A stretch of 64,000 nucleotides of DNA, taken from Qipengyuania huizhouensis. GTDB lineage: Bacteria; Pseudomonadota; Alphaproteobacteria; Sphingomonadales; Sphingomonadaceae. How positions within the stretch are numbered: position 1 is the first letter of the stretch; the number at the start of each line of letters is the position of its first letter. Below are positions 44,600 to 53,680 of the stretch, piece after piece. The stretch spans positions 62,001 to 126,000 of the forward strand of contig NZ_JAIGNT010000002.1 in assembly GCF_019711635.1 (NCBI RefSeq), read 5' to 3'. The notes beneath the pieces were generated by a model, which was not told where the DNA came from, did no database searches, and saw only the letters and a list, made by a program, of their open reading frames with translations. The translations under genes and the position numbers were made by a program.

Positions 44600-44622
44600 C
44601 TCGATTTCTAGCCTCGCGAACT

Positions 44623-47016
44623 TCAGCTCTCACCTTCGCCCGGATCCTTGCCTTCGCTGGCGTCGGCCCCAGGCTTTTTCGGAGACACTTTCTTCTTTGC
44701 TGCCGGCTTCTTTTTAGGTTTCGGCTTGGCCTTGGGAGGCGAAGGGGTGAGTTCGAAAGAAGGTTTTCCGTCCTTCATCGTCACCGCAACCTCACCCCCA
44801 TCGGCCAGCTTGCCAAACAGCAATTCCTCGGCCAGCGGCTGTTTGATCTTTTCCTGGATGAGACGGCCCATCGGACGCGCACCATAGAGCCTGTCATAGC
44901 CTTTGTCGGCCAGCCAGGCGCGGCTTTCCTTGTCAAACTGGATGTCGACATTCTGTTCGGCCAGCTGCAATTCGAGCTGGAGGATGAACTTGTCGACCAC
45001 CCGCGCGACGGTGGACTTTCCGAGATAGGCGAATGGCACGATCGCATCGAGACGGTTGCGGAACTCCGGTGTGAACATGCGCTTCACGGCTTCCTCGCTC
45101 GCATCTTCCTTCGACACGTCTCCGAAGCCGATACCCTGCTTGGCCATGTCGGACGCGCCGGCATTGGTGGTCATGATCAGCACCACGTTCCGAAAATCCA
45201 CCGTTTTGCCGTGATGGTCGGTCAGACGTCCGTTATCCATTACCTGCAACAGGATGTTGAACAGGTCCGGATGCGCCTTCTCGATTTCGTCGAGCAGCAG
45301 CACGCAATGCGGGTTCTGGTCGATCGCATCGGTCAGCAAGCCGCCCTGATCGTATCCGACATAGCCGGGAGGCGCACCGATCAGGCGCGAGACGCTGTGG
45401 CGCTCCATATATTCGGACATGTCGAAGCGCTTGAGCTCGATCCCCATGATCGAGGCGAGCTGGCGGGCGACTTCGGTCTTGCCGACGCCGGTGGGCCCGC
45501 TGAACAGGAATGAGCCGATGGGCTTGTCCGGATCGCGAAGGCCAGCGCGGCTGAGCTTCATCGCGGTCGAAAGCTTGTCGACGGCGGCATCCTGTCCGAA
45601 CACGACATGCTTCAGGTCACGATCGAGATTCTGGAGAGCCTTCTTGTCGTCGCTCGACACCGATTTGGGCGGAATGCGCGCCATGGTGGCGATTACCGCT
45701 TCGATCTCCTTCGAGGTAATCTTCTTCTTGCGGCGGCTTGGCGGGACCAGCATCTGCATCGCGCCAACCTCATCGATCACGTCGATCGCCTTGTCTGGCA
45801 GCTTGCGGTCGTTGATATAGCGCGCCGACAGTTCGACCGCGGTTTTGAGCGCATCAGGCGTGTACTTGACCTTGTGATGCTCTTCGAAGGCGCTGCGCAG
45901 ACCCTTCAGAATGGCAACCGTGTCCTCGATCGTCGGTTCGTTGACGTCGATTTTCTGGAAACGGCGCAGCAGAGCGCGGTCCTTCTCGAAGTGGTTGCGG
46001 AATTCCTTATAGGTGGTCGATCCGATGCAGCGGATGCTGCCGGAAGAGAGCGCCGGCTTGAGCAGGTTCGAGGCGTCCATCGCCCCGCCGCTGGTCGCGC
46101 CTGCCCCGATCACCGTATGTATTTCATCGATGAAAAGAACGGCGTCGGGCATGCCTTCGAGTTCGTTCACGACCTGCTTGAGACGCTCCTCGAAATCGCC
46201 GCGATAACGCGTCCCGGCGAGCAGTGCGCCCATATCCAGCGAGTAGATGACGGCGTCTTCGAGCACTTCGGGGACGTCGCCTTCGACAATCTTGCGCGCA
46301 AGGCCTTCCGCAATCGCGGTCTTTCCGACGCCCGGATCGCCGACATAAAGCGGGTTGTTCTTCGAGCGGCGGCACAGAATCTGCACAGTGCGATCCACCT
46401 CGGGTCCGCGTCCGATCAAGGGATCGACCTTGCCGTCCTCCGCCTTCTGGTTGAGATTGACGGTAAACTGGTCGAGCGCGGTTTCCTTCTTGTCGCCCGG
46501 CTTGCCGCTTTCGGCACCTGGCTCGCCGGCCTGTTCTTCGTCCGCCCCTTGCGGCGGCTTGCTGTCGACCTGCTTTCCGCCCTTGCCAATGCCATGGCTG
46601 ATGTAGCTCACCGCATCGAGACGGCTCATATCCTGCTGCTGCAGGAAATAGACAGCATAGCTGTCACGTTCGGAAAACAGCGCCACCAGCACATTGGCGC
46701 CGGTGACGGTATCCTTGCCGGATGACTGGACATGCAGGATGGCGCGCTGGATCACGCGCTGAAACCCCGCAGTTGGCTGCGGATCTGCCCCTTCCTCGCT
46801 CTTGAGCGACTGGTATTCCTGCTCGAGATACTGTTTTACGACCGCCGCCAGCTCATCGGTATCGACACCGCATGCGGCCATGACCTGTGCAGCGTCCTCG
46901 TCGCCGATCAGCGAAAGCAGCAGGTGCTCCAGGGTGGCGTATTCGTGACGCCGCTCGGCCGCATCAGTAAGCGCGGCGTGGAGGGTCTTTTCGAGGTTGG
47001 CGGCAAAACTGGGCAT
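44623..47016 (-). CDS. clpA: ATP-dependent Clp protease ATP-binding subunit ClpA
   Basis: 797 residues from the ATG at 47016 (MPSFAANLEKTLHAAL); a TTG at 47034 would add six. The N-domain is followed by an acidic linker (about 140-170), then AAA1 with GDPGVGKT and AAA2 with GPTGVGKT, and the ClpP-binding loop expected of ClpA. The C-terminal tail is Lys/Pro-rich (KPKPKKKPAAKKKV) and longer than in E. coli. It unfolds substrates for ClpP. clpS and clpP are not in the window. It ends 23 bp before the hairpin terminator. Confidence 0.95.
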   Translation of the reverse strand: MPSFAANLEKTLHAALTDAAERRHEYATLEHLLLSLIGDEDAAQVMAACGVDTDELAAVVKQYLEQEYQSLKSEEGADPQPTAGFQRVIQRAILHVQSSGKDTVTGANVLVALFSERDSYAVYFLQQQDMSRLDAVSYISHGIGKGGKQVDSKPPQGADEEQAGEPGAESGKPGDKKETALDQFTVNLNQKAEDGKVDPLIGRGPEVDRTVQILCRRSKNNPLYVGDPGVGKTAIAEGLARKIVEGDVPEVLEDAVIYSLDMGALLAGTRYRGDFEERLKQVVNELEGMPDAVLFIDEIHTVIGAGATSGGAMDASNLLKPALSSGSIRCIGSTTYKEFRNHFEKDRALLRRFQKIDVNEPTIEDTVAILKGLRSAFEEHHKVKYTPDALKTAVELSARYINDRKLPDKAIDVIDEVGAMQMLVPPSRRKKKITSKEIEAVIATMARIPPKSVSSDDKKALQNLDRDLKHVVFGQDAAVDKLSTAMKLSRAGLRDPDKPIGSFLFSGPTGVGKTEVARQLASIMGIELKRFDMSEYMERHSVSRLIGAPPGYVGYDQGGLLTDAIDQNPHCVLLLDEIEKAHPDLFNILLQVMDNGRLTDHHGKTVDFRNVVLIMTTNAGASDMAKQGIGFGDVSKEDASEEAVKRMFTPEFRNRLDAIVPFAYLGKSTVARVVDKFILQLELQLAEQNVDIQFDKESRAWLADKGYDRLYGARPMGRLIQEKIKQPLAEELLFGKLADGGEVAVTMKDGKPSFELTPSPPKAKPKPKKKPAAKKKVSPKKPGADASEGKDPGEGES

Positions 47017-47146
47017 CAGGTTTCTGCTTTCCAAAGGACTCGCAGCATTGCGAAGTAGAGACAGGCTACCGTTCGAAGGTTAGCCAAAGCTGTATGTTCC
47101 GAAGATATGGTGGCGAAACGGCAGGTTTGAAGGTCCCGCACTGTCG

Positions 47147-47347
47147 CTACTCTTTTCGCCCGAACAGGGATTCGGCAGCGTCCCGATGTGCCGCGGCCTT
47201 GAGGCGGTGCGATTCCACTCGGGCAATCTCGGTCTCGAGCAATTCGATCCGTTCCTGAAGCTCGTCCTGAGAATAGGGGCCGAGATCTTCGCTTGCGAGC
47301 TTGCTCGCTGCATCGCCTCTAAGCCTGGGACGATCATCGTCTTCCAT
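47147..47347 (-). CDS. DUF1192 family protein
   Basis: 66 residues from the ATG at 47347 (MEDDDRPRLRGD). The C-terminal half, YSQDELQERIELLETEIARV, is a short coiled coil with a basic end, the pattern of DUF1192, a small alphaproteobacterial family of unknown function. It is divergent from the quinone oxidoreductase gene (96-bp gap). Longer in-frame starts add residues without family character. Confidence 0.82.
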   Translation of the reverse strand: MEDDDRPRLRGDAASKLASEDLGPYSQDELQERIELLETEIARVESHRLKAAAHRDAAESLFGRKE

Positions 47348-47443
47348 GGGTAATACAATCCACCGCTCTCCGGTTGCTGTCAACAATTCCCCACGGTAAT
47401 GCACCGTTCGATTGACTATGGCGTCAGGCTATAGGGGGCACTT

Positions 47444-48457
47444 TTGGCAACTGACTTACCTTCGACCATGACTGCAATGGGTTATGATAATCTAGGCGGC
47501 CCCGATGTTTTCCGCCCGGAAGAACTCGCCATGCCTGAACCGGGCGAGGGTCAGGTCCTGATCGAAGTCAGCCATGCGGGGGTGAACCGGCCCGACGTGA
47601 TCCAGCGGCGGGGATTCTATCCCCCTCCGCCGGGGGCCTCGCCAATTCCCGGTCTCGAGGTATCCGGAAAGATAGTTGCCATCGGACAGGGCGTCACGCC
47701 TGAAATGCTCAATCGCCGCGTCTGCGCGCTGGTCAGCGGGGGCGGCTATGCCGAATATTGCCTGGCCCATGCCGCACATTGCCTGTCGGTGCCGAGGCAT
47801 ATGGACATGGCAAGCGCCGCAGCAATCCCCGAAACGCTCTTCACGGTATGGCACAATGTCTTCGAGCGCGGCTGGGCGCGGGAAGGGGAGACGCTGCTCG
47901 TGCATGGCGGCACATCCGGCATCGGCACGATGGCAATCCAGCTTGCCAAGGCTTTCGATCTCAAGGTCGTAACAACGGCCGGCTCGGACGAAAAATGCAA
48001 CGCGGCCCGTGAGTTGGGGGCGGACCTTGCGATCAATTACAAAAGCGAGGATTTCGTCGAGAAGGTCAACGCATTCACGGACAACAAAGGGGCTGACGTC
48101 ATCCTTGACATGGTGTCGGGCGATTACGTCCAGCGCAATCTCGATTGTCTTGCCGTCGATGGACGCCACGTTACCATCGCCGTGCTCGGTGGATTGAAGG
48201 CCGAAATCAACATGGCCAAGCTGATGAGCAAGCGGCAGACGCTTACCGGTTCGACCCTGCGGCCGCGTTCGGACGAATTCAAGGCTCTGCTAGCCGACGA
48301 AATCCATACCCACGCCTGGCCGTTGTTCGAGGACAGGACGATTGCGCCGATCATGGACGAGATCTTCCCGCTTGCTGAGGTCGCGGCCGCCCATACGCGT
48401 ATGGAAAGCGGCGATCACATAGGCAAGATCGTGCTCGAAGTGCGTGCGAAGGAGTGA
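47444..48457 (+). CDS. NAD(P)H-quinone oxidoreductase, PIG3 family (MDR superfamily)
   Basis: 337 residues from a TTG at 47444 with AGGGGG 5 nt upstream; an ATG at 47468 is an alternative. The N-terminal GroES-like domain has HAGVNRPDVIQRRGFYPPPPGASPIPGLEVSG. The NADP-binding part has LVHGGTSGIGTMAIQLAKA, and no structural-zinc Cys cluster is seen. It probably reduces quinones with NADPH in defence against redox cyclers. The next gene, 101 bp on, is unrelated. Confidence 0.9.
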   Translation: MATDLPSTMTAMGYDNLGGPDVFRPEELAMPEPGEGQVLIEVSHAGVNRPDVIQRRGFYPPPPGASPIPGLEVSGKIVAIGQGVTPEMLNRRVCALVSGGGYAEYCLAHAAHCLSVPRHMDMASAAAIPETLFTVWHNVFERGWAREGETLLVHGGTSGIGTMAIQLAKAFDLKVVTTAGSDEKCNAARELGADLAINYKSEDFVEKVNAFTDNKGADVILDMVSGDYVQRNLDCLAVDGRHVTIAVLGGLKAEINMAKLMSKRQTLTGSTLRPRSDEFKALLADEIHTHAWPLFEDRTIAPIMDEIFPLAEVAAAHTRMESGDHIGKIVLEVRAKE

Positions 48458-48558
48458 CGTCAAACGGTAGCAAAGTCTTCGTTCCGTAAAGGAAACGAGA
48501 ATCCCCTGTAACATTTCGCTGCCATGGATTTCCCGAATGTAGCTTCGGGGGATGGACC

Positions 48559-49446
48559 GTGACCGAACTGCCCAGAAACCTTTCCGACTTTACCAATGTC
48601 GCGGGCTTTCCGCCAATACAGCCATCGGTGCCGGAGCGTACAGTGGGCGAGCGGCGCAAATATCGCACTATCTGGATCAGCGATGTCCACTTGGGCACGA
48701 AGGGCTGCAATGCCGAACTGCTGATCGACTTTCTCGATCATACCGACAGCGAGACGATGTACCTCGTCGGCGATATCATCGACGGCTGGCGGCTCAAGAA
48801 AAAGTTCTACTGGCCGTCCGAGCACAACGACATCGTCTGGCGCATCCTGAAGCGGGCACGGCGCGGGACGCGGATCGTCTATATTCCGGGCAATCACGAC
48901 GAGATGGTGCGGCCCTTCTCCGGCATGAACTTCGGCGGTGTCGAGATTCGCCGGGCCGCCTTCCACGATACGGCTGACGGGCGCCGGTTGATGGTGCTGC
49001 ATGGCGATGAATTCGACACTATCATGCTTGCCCATCGCTGGCTCGCCTTCGTCGGCGACGCCCTATATCATGCCATGATGAAGTTGAACGGCTGGGTGGC
49101 CAGCGTGCGCAAGCTGCTCGGCCTTCCTTACTGGTCGATCAGCAAGGCGGCAAAACACAAGGTCAAGAACGCGGTCGAATTTATCTTGAAATATGAAGAG
49201 GTTGTTGCCCGTGCCGCCGGCGAGCGGGGCGTCGATGGCGTGGTGTGTGGCCACATCCATACCGCCGAAATTCGGGAGTTCATGCACGAAGGCAAATCGG
49301 TTTCCTATTACAACGATGGAGATTGGGTGGAGGGATGCAACGCTCTGGTCGAACATTTCGACGGCACGATGGAACTGCTCCACTGGCCCGAAGAGGTCGC
49401 TCGTCGCGAAATCTCGCCCGCTGGTGCAGAGCTGGAAGCCGCGTGA
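48559..49446 (+). CDS. Metallophosphoesterase, UDP-2,3-diacylglucosamine diphosphatase-like
   Basis: 295 residues with a GTG start. Calcineurin-type motifs in order: SDVHLGTKG, GDIIDGW, GNHDEM, MVLHGDEFD and VVCGHIHTAE. It is annotated in the family as UDP-2,3-diacylglucosamine diphosphatase (LpxH-related), but the true activity may differ since alphaproteobacteria often use LpxI. It overlaps the following glycosyltransferase by 4 bp, a pairing that suggests a common role in envelope glycolipid synthesis. Confidence 0.85.
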   Translation: MTELPRNLSDFTNVAGFPPIQPSVPERTVGERRKYRTIWISDVHLGTKGCNAELLIDFLDHTDSETMYLVGDIIDGWRLKKKFYWPSEHNDIVWRILKRARRGTRIVYIPGNHDEMVRPFSGMNFGGVEIRRAAFHDTADGRRLMVLHGDEFDTIMLAHRWLAFVGDALYHAMMKLNGWVASVRKLLGLPYWSISKAAKHKVKNAVEFILKYEEVVARAAGERGVDGVVCGHIHTAEIREFMHEGKSVSYYNDGDWVEGCNALVEHFDGTMELLHWPEEVARREISPAGAELEAA

Positions 49447-50519
49447 ACTTGCCCCACGGGGGTACTGCTCCACTGCGCGCTGTCACGGAGGCGCCTCAGC
49501 GCATCGCAATAGTGACCGACGCATGGCTCCCGCAAATGAATGGTGTCGTACGGACACTTACGACAACCTGCGGCATGTTGCGCGAGCAAGGTCACGAGGT
49601 GATGGTGATCTCGCCCGATCAATTCGCCTCAATTCCATGCCCGACCTATCCGGAAATTCGGCTGGCATTAAATCCACCGGGCGCCATCGCCCGCAAACTG
49701 CGTGAATTTGGGCCGGGCGCGATCCACATAGCTACCGAAGGTCCGCTGGGAATGGCGGCGCGGCGCTATTGTGCACGAAGCGGGATGCCGTTCACCACTG
49801 CCTATCACACGCAATTTCCCGAATATATTGCTCGTCGCACCCATCTGCCTGCACGTTGGTTCTGGCGCTATATCGAATGGTTCCACGCACCGGCTCGGCG
49901 AGTATTGGTCGCGACCGAAAGCATTCGCGAGGAATTGCGTAGCCATGGCCTCGGCAAGCTGCACCACTGGACGCGCGGAGTGGATCTCGCCTGTTTCGAT
50001 CCCGGAGCGCCGCCGCCGCCCGAATTCGAGGACATGCCGCGCCCCATCCAGCTATATGTCGGGCGCGTTTCGGTCGAAAAGAATATAGAGGCCTTCCTGG
50101 AAGCCCGGCATCCGGGTACCAAGGTCGTGGTCGGTGACGGTCCGGCGCTGGAGCGGTTATGCCGTCGTTATCCCGAAGTGCACTTCCTTGGTCGCAAGTC
50201 GGGGCGCGAGCTGGCAGGATATTACGCCGGGGCCGATGTTTTCGTTTTCCCGAGCCGGACGGATACCTTCGGTCTCGTGATGATCGAGGCGCTTGCCTGT
50301 GGCACGCCCGTGGCGGCCTATCCCGTTGCGGGACCGCGGGATATCGTTACCGACGAAGTCGGAGCATTGTCAGAGGACCTAGACCGGGCGATCGATGCCG
50401 CGCTCTATTGCGACTCCATAACCTGTTCAGGCTATGGGACGCAGTTCAGCTGGGAGGCGGCAACGGCCCAATTTCTCTCCGGACTCGCAGCGCTCGATGG
50501 AGAAGCGCCCCCGGTTTGA
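49443..50519 (+). CDS. Glycosyltransferase family 1/4 (GT-B fold)
   Basis: 358 residues from the GTG at 49443, which overlaps the preceding stop. IAIVTDAWLPQMNGVVRTL is the N-terminal Rossmann start, AYHTQFPEYIARR the acceptor region, and LFVFPSRTDTFG-like VFVFPSRTDTFGLVMIEALACGTPVAA the GT4 E-x7-E region. It is probably a glycolipid mannosyl- or glucosyltransferase. It follows the phosphoesterase and precedes a terminator. Confidence 0.9.
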   Translation: MNLPHGGTAPLRAVTEAPQRIAIVTDAWLPQMNGVVRTLTTTCGMLREQGHEVMVISPDQFASIPCPTYPEIRLALNPPGAIARKLREFGPGAIHIATEGPLGMAARRYCARSGMPFTTAYHTQFPEYIARRTHLPARWFWRYIEWFHAPARRVLVATESIREELRSHGLGKLHHWTRGVDLACFDPGAPPPPEFEDMPRPIQLYVGRVSVEKNIEAFLEARHPGTKVVVGDGPALERLCRRYPEVHFLGRKSGRELAGYYAGADVFVFPSRTDTFGLVMIEALACGTPVAAYPVAGPRDIVTDEVGALSEDLDRAIDAALYCDSITCSGYGTQFSWEAATAQFLSGLAALDGEAPPV

Positions 50520-50599
50520 TCCTTGCCGCAGCGTGAAAATGTCTCTGGCTCCAAGCTGCTTGCCGAATCCTGCTCCGTCGCCTACATGTGGCACGCAAC

Positions 50600-50630
50600 G
50601 GCCGCTCCGCGAGGGGCGGCCCTTCTATTT
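50600..50630 (+). terminator. terminator after the glycosyltransferase gene
   Basis: A 9-bp stem, GGCCGCTCC (50600-50608) with GGGGCGGCC (50613-50621, one G-T pair), and the loop GCGA, followed by CTTCTATTT. It lies 80 bp past the stop and just before the trcR start. Confidence 0.6.
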
Positions 50631-50655
50631 CCGGACTTCACACAAAGGCATTTTC

Positions 50656-51372
50656 ATGGCCGACCAACCCACCCCTCTGATGCCGCATGCGACTGCCACT
50701 TGGCTGGTCGACAATACGGGGCTTTCCTTCGAACAGATCGCCGAATTCTGCGGCCTGCACATTCTCGAGGTCCAGGCCATGGCCGATGATCTGGCGGGTA
50801 GCAAATATACCGGGCGCGACCCCCTCCATTCGGGCGAATTGACGCAGGAAGAAATCGAGAAGGGCCAGCGGGACCCCGAATACCGGCTCAAGATGCAACG
50901 TGCGCCGGTCGCGGTAAGCCGCACGAAGGGCCCACGCTACACGCCGGTGTCCAAGAGGCAGGATAAGCCCGACGGCATTGCCTGGCTGCTGCGCAATCAT
51001 CCGGAGGTTTCGGACGCGCAGATTTCGAAGCTCATCGGGACGACGCGGAACACGATCACCGCGATCCGCGAGCGTAGCCACTGGAACATCCAGAACATCC
51101 AGCCCAAGGACCCGGTGACTCTCGGCCTGTGTTCGCAGCGCGAACTCGATGCGGTCGTCGCCAAGGCAGCGAAGAAGGCCGGTATCGAGGATGAGGCTAT
51201 CCCCGTACAGGCCAGTGGCGGCAGCGATCGTGAAAAACTGATCGAGGAACTGCGCGCCGAACGCGATGCGAACGAAAAGGCTGCGACGGAAGCCGCGCAG
51301 GAAGCCGAGGCCGAAGCCTGGCTGACGGCTAAGCGCGCACAAGAGGCCGAAGAGGGTACTTCCGAAGCTTGA
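50656..51372 (+). CDS. trcR: Cell cycle transcriptional regulator TrcR (DUF1013)
   Basis: 238 residues from the ATG at 50656 with AAAGG about 9 nt upstream. The N-terminal HTH-like WLVDNTGLSFEQIAEFCGLH is followed by the second HTH DAQISKLIGTTRNTITAIRERSHWNIQNI, which is the DUF1013 hallmark. A charged Ala/Glu-rich helical tail ends the protein. The family was named for a cell-cycle transcriptional role in alphaproteobacteria. It has its own short transcript bounded by terminators on both sides. Confidence 0.88.
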   Translation: MADQPTPLMPHATATWLVDNTGLSFEQIAEFCGLHILEVQAMADDLAGSKYTGRDPLHSGELTQEEIEKGQRDPEYRLKMQRAPVAVSRTKGPRYTPVSKRQDKPDGIAWLLRNHPEVSDAQISKLIGTTRNTITAIRERSHWNIQNIQPKDPVTLGLCSQRELDAVVAKAAKKAGIEDEAIPVQASGGSDREKLIEELRAERDANEKAATEAAQEAEAEAWLTAKRAQEAEEGTSEA

Positions 51373-51390
51373 GCAACGAAACTGACTGGT

Positions 51391-51428
51391 AAAAGGGCGG
51401 GGAAGCAGGTGCTTTTCGCGCCCTTTTT
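51391..51428 (+). terminator. strong intrinsic terminator of trcR
   Basis: AAAAGGGCG (51391-51399) pairs with CGCCCTTTT (51419-51427). An inner stem AAGCA/TGCTT lies inside, and the outer arm runs into a T-tract. It is the clearest terminator in the window. Confidence 0.85.
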
Positions 51429-51464
51429 GCTTGCGTTTATACCTCTTTGCTCCATGCTATTGAC

Positions 51465-53150
51465 ATGGATGTAAATAGTTATCCTTACCACCATCCCACG
51501 CCGTGGGACACGCAGTTCCAGGTGGCCAGCCTCCCCGATCTTCTTGGCCGGACGGCGGCGAAGACACCTGACGCAGCGTTTCTGCATTTCCTGGGGCGCA
51601 GCTACAGCTATCGAGATATCCAGCTCGAAGCACAGCGCTTCGCCGCAGGCCTGATGGCGAGGGGGATCGAGCCCGGCGACCGGGTCGGTCTCTTCCTGCC
51701 CAATGTCCCGATTTATGCTTCCGCTTATTATGGTGCGATGATGGCGGGCGCCGTGGTCGTGAACTTCTCCCCCCTCTACACGGTGGAGGAGCTTGCCTGG
51801 CAGGTCGAGGATTCGGGCACGCGTCTGCTCGTCACGCTCGACGTCCCGGAACTTTACACGAATGCCGCCAGCGTGCTCGAAGCCTCGGGCTTGGAAACGC
51901 TTGTCGTCGGGTCGCTGGCCGCGATGCTACCTTGGTATAAGGGACTGGCGCTGAAGGTGCTCGGCCGCAGCAAGATCGCCAAGGTGAAATACTCAAGCAG
52001 CGTAGTGGCGTGGAGCGATGTGCTCACGAACTCAGAAACCGCTTCCTTCCCATCCATCGATGCGGAGCAGGACATTGCCCTGCTCCAATATACGGGCGGC
52101 ACCACCGGGCGCCCCAAGGGCGCGATGCTGGGCCATTCCCAGCTGGCGATCAATGCCCAGCAGGTAGCCGGGCTCAACCCATACGGGGATCCGGCTAGCG
52201 AAGTCTTCATGGGAGCACTGCCGTTCTTCCATGTTTTCGCCAATACTGCGCTGCTTAACCACGCGATGGTAACCGGCGCGTCCATCGCCATGGTGCCCCG
52301 TTTCGACGCGGCGCAAGTTCTGGATACGATCGAGAGATACAGAGCCACCGGCTTTCCCGGGGTGCCGACCATGTTTCAGGCGCTGCTGGACCATCCGAAG
52401 CTGGCCAAGGCCGACGTGTCATCTCTGAAGGTCTGCATCTCGGGCGGTGCGCCAATGCCTGCGCCCGTGCACGATCGTTTCGAAGAGGTAACGGGCGTCC
52501 GTATCGTCGAGGGATACGGGCTCACTGAAAGTTCGGGGGTCGTCTCCGCCAATCCTTACGAGGGAGTGCGCAAGAAGGGGACGATCGGACAGGTCGTCAT
52601 GGGCACGGAGATACTTCTGCTCGACAAGGAGGACCCGAACAAGCTGGCTCCGGAAGGCCAGCCCGGTGAACTCGCGGTTCATGGCCCCCAGATCATGCGC
52701 GGCTACTGGAACCGGCCCGACACCCATGGCGAGACCTTTGTGGAGCGTGACGGCAAGCGCTGGTTACGCACCGGCGATGTTGCCACCATGGATGAAGACG
52801 GGTTTCTCGAAATAGTCGACCGGATCAAGGATATGATTGCGGTAGGCGGCTTCAAGGTGTTTCCGAGCCAGGTCGAGAGTGTCCTGCTCGAGCACGAAGC
52901 CGTCAAGGAAGTCCTCGTCATCGGTCGGCCTGATCCGTATCGCGGCGAATCTCCCTACGCCTATGTCGTCCTCCAGCCCGACGCCGAGATTTCGGCCGAG
53001 AAGTTGCGTGCCTGGCTCAATGCCCGCGTCGGCAAGCACGAGCGGGTGGAACAGGTCGTCTTGCGCGAGGATTTGCCCAAGACGATGATCGGGAAGCTGG
53101 ATCGCAAGGCTCTGCGCGCCGAAGTGGCGGCTGAAACGGCTCCGGGATGA
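51465..53150 (+). CDS. Long-chain fatty acid-CoA ligase (AMP-forming)
   Basis: 561 residues from the ATG at 51465 (MDVNSYPYHHPTPW). The AMP-binding P-loop YTGGTTGRPKGAM, the adenylate motif EGYGLTESSG and the C-terminal RTGDVATMDEDGFLEIVDRIKDMI with the Lys of KTMIGKLDRK define the ANL family. It activates fatty acids to acyl-CoA. The acyl-CoA dehydrogenase at 26.8 kb is unlinked. A hairpin terminator follows the stop. Confidence 0.93.
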   Translation: MDVNSYPYHHPTPWDTQFQVASLPDLLGRTAAKTPDAAFLHFLGRSYSYRDIQLEAQRFAAGLMARGIEPGDRVGLFLPNVPIYASAYYGAMMAGAVVVNFSPLYTVEELAWQVEDSGTRLLVTLDVPELYTNAASVLEASGLETLVVGSLAAMLPWYKGLALKVLGRSKIAKVKYSSSVVAWSDVLTNSETASFPSIDAEQDIALLQYTGGTTGRPKGAMLGHSQLAINAQQVAGLNPYGDPASEVFMGALPFFHVFANTALLNHAMVTGASIAMVPRFDAAQVLDTIERYRATGFPGVPTMFQALLDHPKLAKADVSSLKVCISGGAPMPAPVHDRFEEVTGVRIVEGYGLTESSGVVSANPYEGVRKKGTIGQVVMGTEILLLDKEDPNKLAPEGQPGELAVHGPQIMRGYWNRPDTHGETFVERDGKRWLRTGDVATMDEDGFLEIVDRIKDMIAVGGFKVFPSQVESVLLEHEAVKEVLVIGRPDPYRGESPYAYVVLQPDAEISAEKLRAWLNARVGKHERVEQVVLREDLPKTMIGKLDRKALRAEVAAETAPG

Positions 53151-53152
53151 GA

Positions 53153-53185
53153 GAAGGCCGCCCCCGCATGGCGGGAGCGGCCTTC
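53153..53185 (+). terminator. hairpin between acyl-CoA ligase and bactofilin genes
   Basis: GAAGGCCGC (53153-53161) pairs perfectly with GCGGCCTTC (53177-53185), and an inner CCCCGC/GCGGGA arm has one mismatch. It sits between two convergent genes and may act in both directions, though neither side has a good T-run. Confidence 0.6.
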
Positions 53186-53206
53186 ATCCTCTCAACTCGA
53201 ATGTGA

Positions 53207-53680
53207 TCAGTTCGCCAGTTGCAGCTCCGGCTTGGCATTGCCTTCCGCTCTCGGAGCGGTAGCAGAGGGCGCATTCCTTTTCGGATCGCGATGTGCGAAG
53301 CGGCCTTCGACCTGCGCGCCTTGCTCTATGGTCAGCGCGTCGTAGAAGACGTCGCCGGTGATCTTCGCGCTCTTGAGGATCACAAGTTCGCGAGCGGTAA
53401 TCGAACCTTCGACGGTGCCGGCAAGGCGGGCGCTCTCGGCCTCTACTGCACCGATTACCTTGCTGGTCTCACCCTGCACGAGACTGGTGCAGGCGATATC
53501 ACCTTCGACATTGCCGTCGATATGGAGATCGGCAGAGGCCTTGATATCGCCCTTGATAGTGAGATCCGAACCGAGGACGGAAAATGTCGAGTTATTCTTG
53601 GAAGCCATGGGGGCGCTGCGTCCTGGGTTATTGACCGTTGGCGGCGAGCTTTGGGTCTCGGCGGATTTCTTCGAGAACAT
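53207..53680 (-). CDS. Bactofilin (polymer-forming cytoskeletal protein)
   Basis: 157 residues from the ATG at 53680 (MFSKKSAETQ), the usual bactofilin-type start; ATG 53608 (MASKNNSTF) is an alternative. The beta-helical core TFSVLGSDLTIKGDIKASAD, then AELHIDGNVEGDI-type repeats, spans about residues 30-130, flanked by disordered tails. It is a filament-forming scaffold. The longer start overlaps the end of the upstream M23 peptidase gene by 53 bp, while the shorter one would follow its stop by 20 bp. This pairing is a known cell-shape module. Confidence 0.9.
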   Translation of the reverse strand: MFSKKSAETQSSPPTVNNPGRSAPMASKNNSTFSVLGSDLTIKGDIKASADLHIDGNVEGDIACTSLVQGETSKVIGAVEAESARLAGTVEGSITARELVILKSAKITGDVFYDALTIEQGAQVEGRFAHRDPKRNAPSATAPRAEGNAKPELQLAN